Positions 57,064 through 64,000 of a stretch of DNA of 64,000 nucleotides are shown here, one piece after another. The stretch's first letter is position 1, and each line of letters opens with the position of its first letter. The notes beneath the pieces are model-generated. The model searched no databases and was not told the origin of the DNA. It saw only the letters and a list, made by a program, of their open reading frames with translations. The stretch lies in assembly GCF_004798865.1 (NCBI RefSeq), contig NW_025335761.1:18434299-18498298 (forward strand), given 5' to 3'. The translations under genes were made by a program, and so were the position numbers. This DNA is from Varanus komodoensis (lineage: Eukaryota; Chordata; Lepidosauria; Squamata; Varanidae).

Positions 57064-57563
57064 ATTAATTGTATTATGGCCCAGCATGCTTTTCCACATG
57101 AATATTGCAAAGAAGGCTATGCAGCGCCTTACAGCGGAGATGGTAATGGCTGTCTTCCTCTTAAAGAAATGTGTGGAGTTTATACAGGCAGAGGTGGTTA
57201 TAGCAAAAGAAGTTGCAGACATCCTTGATGCTGATTCTGTGTTTGAGGCATCTCCACATAAACACTGCAAGAAGAAGCAATTTGAATAAGAGAGTCAGAC
57301 TCATGAGAAATGCAGTAGCCCAGAAGAAACTCTCAGGTGAGAGTTCAACAATCTTGCTGACTGTGCTCATGATGCAACTGAAGAGCAATTTGAGCACCTT
57401 CATGGGAATATATGTGGAATTTTGTACAGCTTTAAAAACCTATGAGAAGAGACACTTAATACCCACTGTATTGGTCTATACAGGGCTCTTCCTGATGGCA
57501 GCTACTTCATCACTGAAGATGCAGCCTTTCTTTTGAACTGGGCCATCACTACTTTCTGCTTCC
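57064..57563. other. Unique spacer between two inverted CR1 3' ends
   Basis: 500 bases bracketed by plus- and minus-oriented family-A CR1 3' ends. It contains overlapping open frames (for example 57023-57289, partly CR1 tail), with Lys/Ala/Val-rich sequence such as AVFLLKKCVEFIQAEVVIAK. No domain was recognised. Confidence 0.4.
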
Positions 57564-57818
57564 TAGAAACACAGAAACAGAGCAAGTCAGAAGGGGTCTC
57601 CCAGGCCATCTAGTCTGACCCCTGTCTCCAGCCAGCTCCACTCATGACGTGCCTATCTTGTGCATGTCCAGCCTATCTTTGAACACCCTCACTGATGGGG
57701 TTTCAACCACCTCCTATGGAAGCCCATTCCATACCCTCTGGGTCCTAACTGTCAGGAAGGACATCCTGGCATAAAATTGAACTTTGGTTCCCTGATCTTT
57801 ACTCCATTGGAATGTATC
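57564..57818 (-). mobile_element. CR1 LINE 3' end, antisense (family A)
   Basis: gaaacagagcaagtcagaag, then agcccattccataccctctg and ggtcctaactgtcaggaagg. Same segment as 18771-19027, but more diverged from the long copy. It is a 5'-truncated insertion of about 255 bp. Confidence 0.85.
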
Positions 57819-57966
57819 TACTGATAGACAGAATGAAATTGGTCGCAGCTGTTGACCATGGAAACCAAGGGGTTCTTTTCTCTTTAAAGGAACTATTTAG
57901 TGCTTTTGAAACATGTGCACAGAATAGCTGGGTACTCAATGAGGAAAAATGGAAGGCCTATTAATA

Positions 57967-58688
57967 CAGTGGTACCTTGGCTCATGAATGCCTCAGTTCA
58001 TGACCAAATTGGGTCGCGAACAGAAATTTTGGAAAAACTTAGCCTCAGGTCGCGAACTCCGCATTGGGTGATGACCACAATCACAGCCATGTTCCCGCAT
58101 GAACATGATTGCAATCATGACCATCTTCCCTGCTCGTGGTCGCAGACAGACCTGTGGTCACTTGCTATGAAGCTTATTGAATAATGGCTCCAAAGAAAGT
58201 GCAGAGCAAGCATGGTGGTTAAAAAAAATGTGCAGAGCAGTAATGAAGGTGACAACAATATGCAGGTTTTTCACCAAAATTGACCCTGCAGCTAAGAGAC
58301 AAAGGAGAGAGGAAACCCCTGAAAGAGATCTCTCCAATGTCCTTATGGAGGGGGAGTCTCTCTCCAAACAATAACCTCCCCCCCACCTGTGTTAGTGTTC
58401 TCTACTGTACTGTACTTTGTTACTTTGTTGTTCTTTGTTACTCTGATTCAAATTTTTTGTGATTAAAAAATATTTACAGAACGGATTAACCTTATTTACA
58501 TTGAACCTTATGGGGAAATTTGACTTGGCTCGTGACCAAAATCAGCTCGTGACCATGTTCATAGGGGTCAGAATGGATTAACCTTATTTACATTCAACCT
58601 TATGGGGAAATTTGACTTGGCTCACAACTGATTTGGGTCGAGACTAGAGTTGTGGAACGGATTAAGTTCGTGAGCCAAGGTACCACTG
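57967..58688 (+). mobile_element. Tigger (pogo/Tc1-mariner) DNA transposon, internally deleted
   Basis: Terminal inverted repeats are cagtggtaccttggctcatg (left) and gtgagccaaggtaccactg (right), flanked on both sides by TA (57965-57966, 58689-58690), the target duplication of this superfamily. The 722-bp element keeps a transposase-like start, MAPKKVQSKHGG, at 58184, soon followed by a stop, and a charged tail (KRQRREETPERDLSNVLMEG). The central catalytic part is gone. A 49-bp unit is repeated near the right end (58483-58531 and 58575-58623). Confidence 0.88.
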
Positions 58689-59959
58689 TATAAGGAAGTT
58701 TTGGATAAATATTCTTGATGAGTTTTGTCAGTTTTTGGTGGATCATTGTCTGTTGACCTGAAGGATATTTTATTTTACATATCTATTTGTCCAACATGTT
58801 GAAAGTTATTTAGCTAGCTTTAATATCAGTCATAAGGTAATGTCTTCCTCTTTGGTTAGCATCAAAAGTTTTCACAAAAATTGTGGTGGTAGTGATTTTG
58901 ATTCATTGTGTAAACAGGAATAGTGGTTTTCTGGGTGACAGACTATGATGGCAGATTAATGCTCAGGTATATTGAGCAAACTAACAATCAATCATCTTCC
59001 TTGACTTTGTTGTCTACACAGGCAAATTTCATCTGATCACAACCCATCGCCTTCCATTGTAGACTTGTTTCACTGCCTTGGAATTAACTTGTTGCAGTTA
59101 GAACTTTCTGCTCAGATTTTCTTCATCTGAACAAATGACTCTGGCTTCCACTGAATAATGTTGTTTTTTCCTATGCCTTCTTCAACATGAGGCTGTTATA
59201 TTTCTGGATTTTCTTATGCTTCTAAGCTCAGTGGGCCTATGTAACTCTCCCAAGACCATTGTTTATCTTCCAAGTACTGTATTCCTATGTCTGTGGAAAT
59301 TGTCTTCAGACTTCCAGAGTTCTCTTTGTTTTTTCCTCTTCTACAGTACTTCCAACACATGTGTTCATTGGGATTGGAAGCTCATTGGGGACATAATGCA
59401 AGATTAAGAACTTGGGGTGGTAGCTGTGGAATGAAACCTAATACTTTCTTGCTTTAGCCGATAGTGACATACATCTTTAGGATTCTGACTGCAATCATAC
59501 AGGCTGCAGCCAACAGTGTGGCAAGGTACCACAGCTAGATGGAAAGATACAGTTCAGGCACATTATGCATCCAGTCTGTGCATCCAATTCAAACAACTCT
59601 GGACTAAAAAATCCAAATGCTACCAGAGGTGTTAGTGGGTTCCATTGGGTAGTGAAGAAATAGATTGCCAAATGAATACAACAGCATCTCTTTTCCAGTT
59701 TGGAGATACCTTTCAAATCTTTTGATAGTCCCCAGAACATCAAATTCAGAACACTGTGCTGCAGAGCTGATAAAGTTTAAGGGCCCCTGGAAGTTCAGTT
59801 TATGAAAGTGTGGATGGGATGTTTGCAGTATTTTTCTCTTTCTAATACTAGGACTATTCCAGTCATTAGAAGGTGGAAGTTGTCTAGTCTGAATGTTCTA
59901 TGACAGCCAAATACAGTGTGGTTCGTTCAATTCTTTTAGCTTTTCATTATTTCATAGTG

Positions 59960-60310
59960 ACATTTATTATGAATGTAGCTGATAAAATGGCATCAGGTTG
60001 GTGTACAGCAATTTAAGACAATAAAACCTTAAAAATAAGTACATTAAAATTGCATAACATTAAAGATCTGTATAATTCAAATTACTAAACTAAGAAGTTG
60101 TCTTCACACACTTTATAAAAGATGAGAGTGGGTGGTAATGGTAGTTCTTGAGAAAGCGGTTCCACAGTTTGGAAGCAGCTCAAGAGAAGGCTCTTTTGCA
60201 ACTGCCTGGCAAATGGGATCAAAGAGCACTCTTATCCTGCAAATCTGATCCTTTCAAGGAGCAATATATACTTTCCAGAATATATTGAATATATTGTCAG
60301 GACTTTCTGT
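59960..60310 (-). mobile_element. Old L2-type LINE 3' part, antisense
   Basis: gcggttccacagtttggaag, then cagctcaagagaaggctctt and gcaaatctgatcctttcaag are antisense of the L2 C-terminal coding region (LWNSLP segment). The A/T-rich left part is the 3' UTR. Strongly decayed. Confidence 0.45.
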
Positions 60311-60416
60311 TGACCAACACACTCTGACCAGCAGGCTTAAAATACTGGGAGATATTACTATATAAGAATGTGTGATTAATTATATAGCAAACCTTCTTAT
60401 GTTAGCTATGGTTAAA

Positions 60417-60545
60417 ATGTATTTATTTATTCATTTATAAAATTTGTATGCCATCCATTACTTGCGTCTCTGGATGGCTTACAACATAGATCAAAATAAA
60501 ATAGATAAATTGACAATTCCACTCTGACTGCAATTAATAAAATAC
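60417..60545 (-). mobile_element. L2-type LINE 3' tail, antisense
   Basis: (ttta)-type repeats, then atttgtatgccatccatta and tctggatggcttacaacata. This is the complement of the hairpin tail gtaagccatcc...ggatggcatac. It is a separate insertion from the one at 60.1 kb. Confidence 0.5.
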
Positions 60546-62195
60546 AAACAGTAAAATCCAATTCCCATTCAAAATATTGGACATGGGACTATATTCTCCA
60601 TGTATGAGGTTACAAAGAAGAATAGCACAATAGAACCTGTTTAATTTCACGCAATGAATAGAGGGAACAGAAAAGTCACAAACCAAAATGAACTGGAAAA
60701 GATTATTTTCCAGTCCAAAAAGCATGAGTAAAACCCCTCAACTGGGACTCCCTTAGGAGATTTTGAGGTAGAATGTTGTTCCATCTAATGTTCTATCTTG
60801 AGTGACAGCTGTTTTTGCCTCACATTGGCAGTTGTTGCCCACCTCTATTTTAGACAGGTCTGTTTGGGCACATGAGCAAGCTAGAAGAGTATCGAATAGA
60901 AGAAACTACTATCTGATGGATATAAAACTGTCTGAAAAAAGAGCTACCCCCCTGAAGTGTTAATATAGCATTCTGAAACTAGTAGAGAATGAATAATTGG
61001 GTTAACAGAGGTCCAGACTCTTCAATATTTTAAATAATAACTTAGAAGAAATGAAAAGTATGTTTATGCATTTGTTAGAGAACAAACACTTTGAATAAGG
61101 ATAAATCTGGAACCATTGAAATAAAAAATGCAAACATAGTTCAGAAAGAAGGCCCAATACAGAGAGGTAAAAGATGGATGAAAGTGCTATCATGGATCAT
61201 AAATTCAACTTAATACTGTTACATTCAACTGAGCAAGAGAAAGCGGGCAAGGATATTCTTGGTTCTAGGCAAAATGTGGAGTGCTATATGTGTTTTTCTT
61301 TAAGTTCCATTTGTAGTGGCTGGATTTATAGCATATGAACACCCAGTAAAGGTATTAAGTGTGAGTCACACAGTAACTTTCACAATACTTACATGAATCA
61401 TCTGTTTACTTGTAAGCCACTGCAATGGACAGGTAGAATATGTTCAGAATGTACAGCCCCAGTTAATAAGCTTGGCTCCGTTCTGGATGAACTACAATTT
61501 TTGAACTACTTGTAAAAGTTGCCTATACAAAACATTATAATAATTAAAATAGGAGATAAGTAATTGTGGCTAAGTTATTTCCATTCAGGCTGGGTTGCAA
61601 CTTTAGCTCTCATATCAGCTGAAGGTGATAAAAGATGCTTTGGGCCACGGAGGTCACTTTAAGCGTACCACTCCTTAATTCTAAGAATAAGGCCATAACC
61701 TGAGCTGCTGTTTGTACTTGGTTGGTTGATCTTAGGTCTCCATTGAAAAGCAGAGGAGAATGCTTCCCACTGCTGTCTAAGAGGTTTCTTTGCTACCACT
61801 GTGAGATATGAATTTTGGCTTGAATCCAAAGAAGCACAAGCAGAAGTAGATTAATCTCCCTCCCAAATCTTGTCCTGAGGATTCGCTGACCCTCCTGAAT
61901 GGGATGAGCTGTAACACAGGCGACTGAAATAAAAGGAGCTGGTTGTCCTTCTAGAGTCTGGAGGAGGAACCTACTGTGAGCGAGACCCTCTGCTTGATTT
62001 TGGTGCTCCCCCTTCTCCTCAGCTTCCTTTAGCACAGCTCATCCTATCCAGAAGAATCCCTTGACTCTCAGGAAGGCTTTCTGGGCAATGGACAAAGGGG
62101 GACAAGAAAGTTATATTCTGCCAAACCCCTTCCATCAGTGCTTCTTTAGATTCCAGCTTATGAGAAAAAATGAGAACAAATAAAATAATATGTAA

Positions 62196-64000
<1,805 letters not shown>

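Overview
The window is vertebrate genomic DNA and almost certainly comes from a squamate reptile (lizard or snake). The evidence is two spliced vertebrate genes plus a squamate-like repeat mix: BovB/RTE, a large L2-clade LINE, a CR1 family in several copies, tRNA-derived SINEs, a 5S-rRNA-derived SINE, Tigger and hAT DNA transposons, and many short palindromic repeats. The species cannot be named from sequence alone. Nothing prokaryotic, no CRISPR array and no operon is present.

Layout. The minus strand carries the first coding exon (6421-7001) of a peripherin-2/ROM1-family photoreceptor tetraspanin, best read as the non-mammalian paralogue PRPH2-like. Its intron 1 runs left out of the window. 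From 7.1 to about 33.6 kb there is no host gene I can support. That interval holds a BovB fragment, a hAT element nested in a SINE, a dispersed unclassified repeat, CR1 copies at 18.8-20.5 kb, a 5S SINE, an L2 LINE with a 1.8-kb open reading frame (24.3-26.4 kb) and assorted old repeats. At 33.7-34.7 kb lies a CpG-rich promoter that drives TTBK2 (tau tubulin kinase 2) on the plus strand. TTBK2 is seen as an untranslated exon 1 ending at 34481, a start exon (40140-40299, ATG at 40231) and three kinase-domain exons (43756-43903, 62212-62285, 62371-62511). Together they encode residues 1-144, ending at the catalytic HRDIKP. The rest of TTBK2 lies to the right. Intron 3 (18.3 kb) is filled by a candidate solo LTR, a CR1 of about 3.5 kb with two reading-frame breaks, a gutted Tigger element and older LINE pieces.

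The two genes are arranged head to head about 27 kb apart and do unrelated jobs, although both serve cilium-derived structures. TTBK2 licenses cilium assembly, and peripherins shape photoreceptor outer-segment discs, which are modified cilia. Cis sites I can see fit this: an RFX-type X-box and a ZNF143-type site at the TTBK2 promoter, and a palindromic K50 homeodomain (CRX/OTX-type) site just upstream of the peripherin start codon.

I found no convincing new multi-gene system. The most useful leads are the promoter motifs, a cluster of three upstream ORFs in the TTBK2 leader, a small fold-back hairpin at a CR1 5' junction, two strong non-coding hairpins (17.9 and 31.4 kb) and an unclassified dispersed repeat with three copies.
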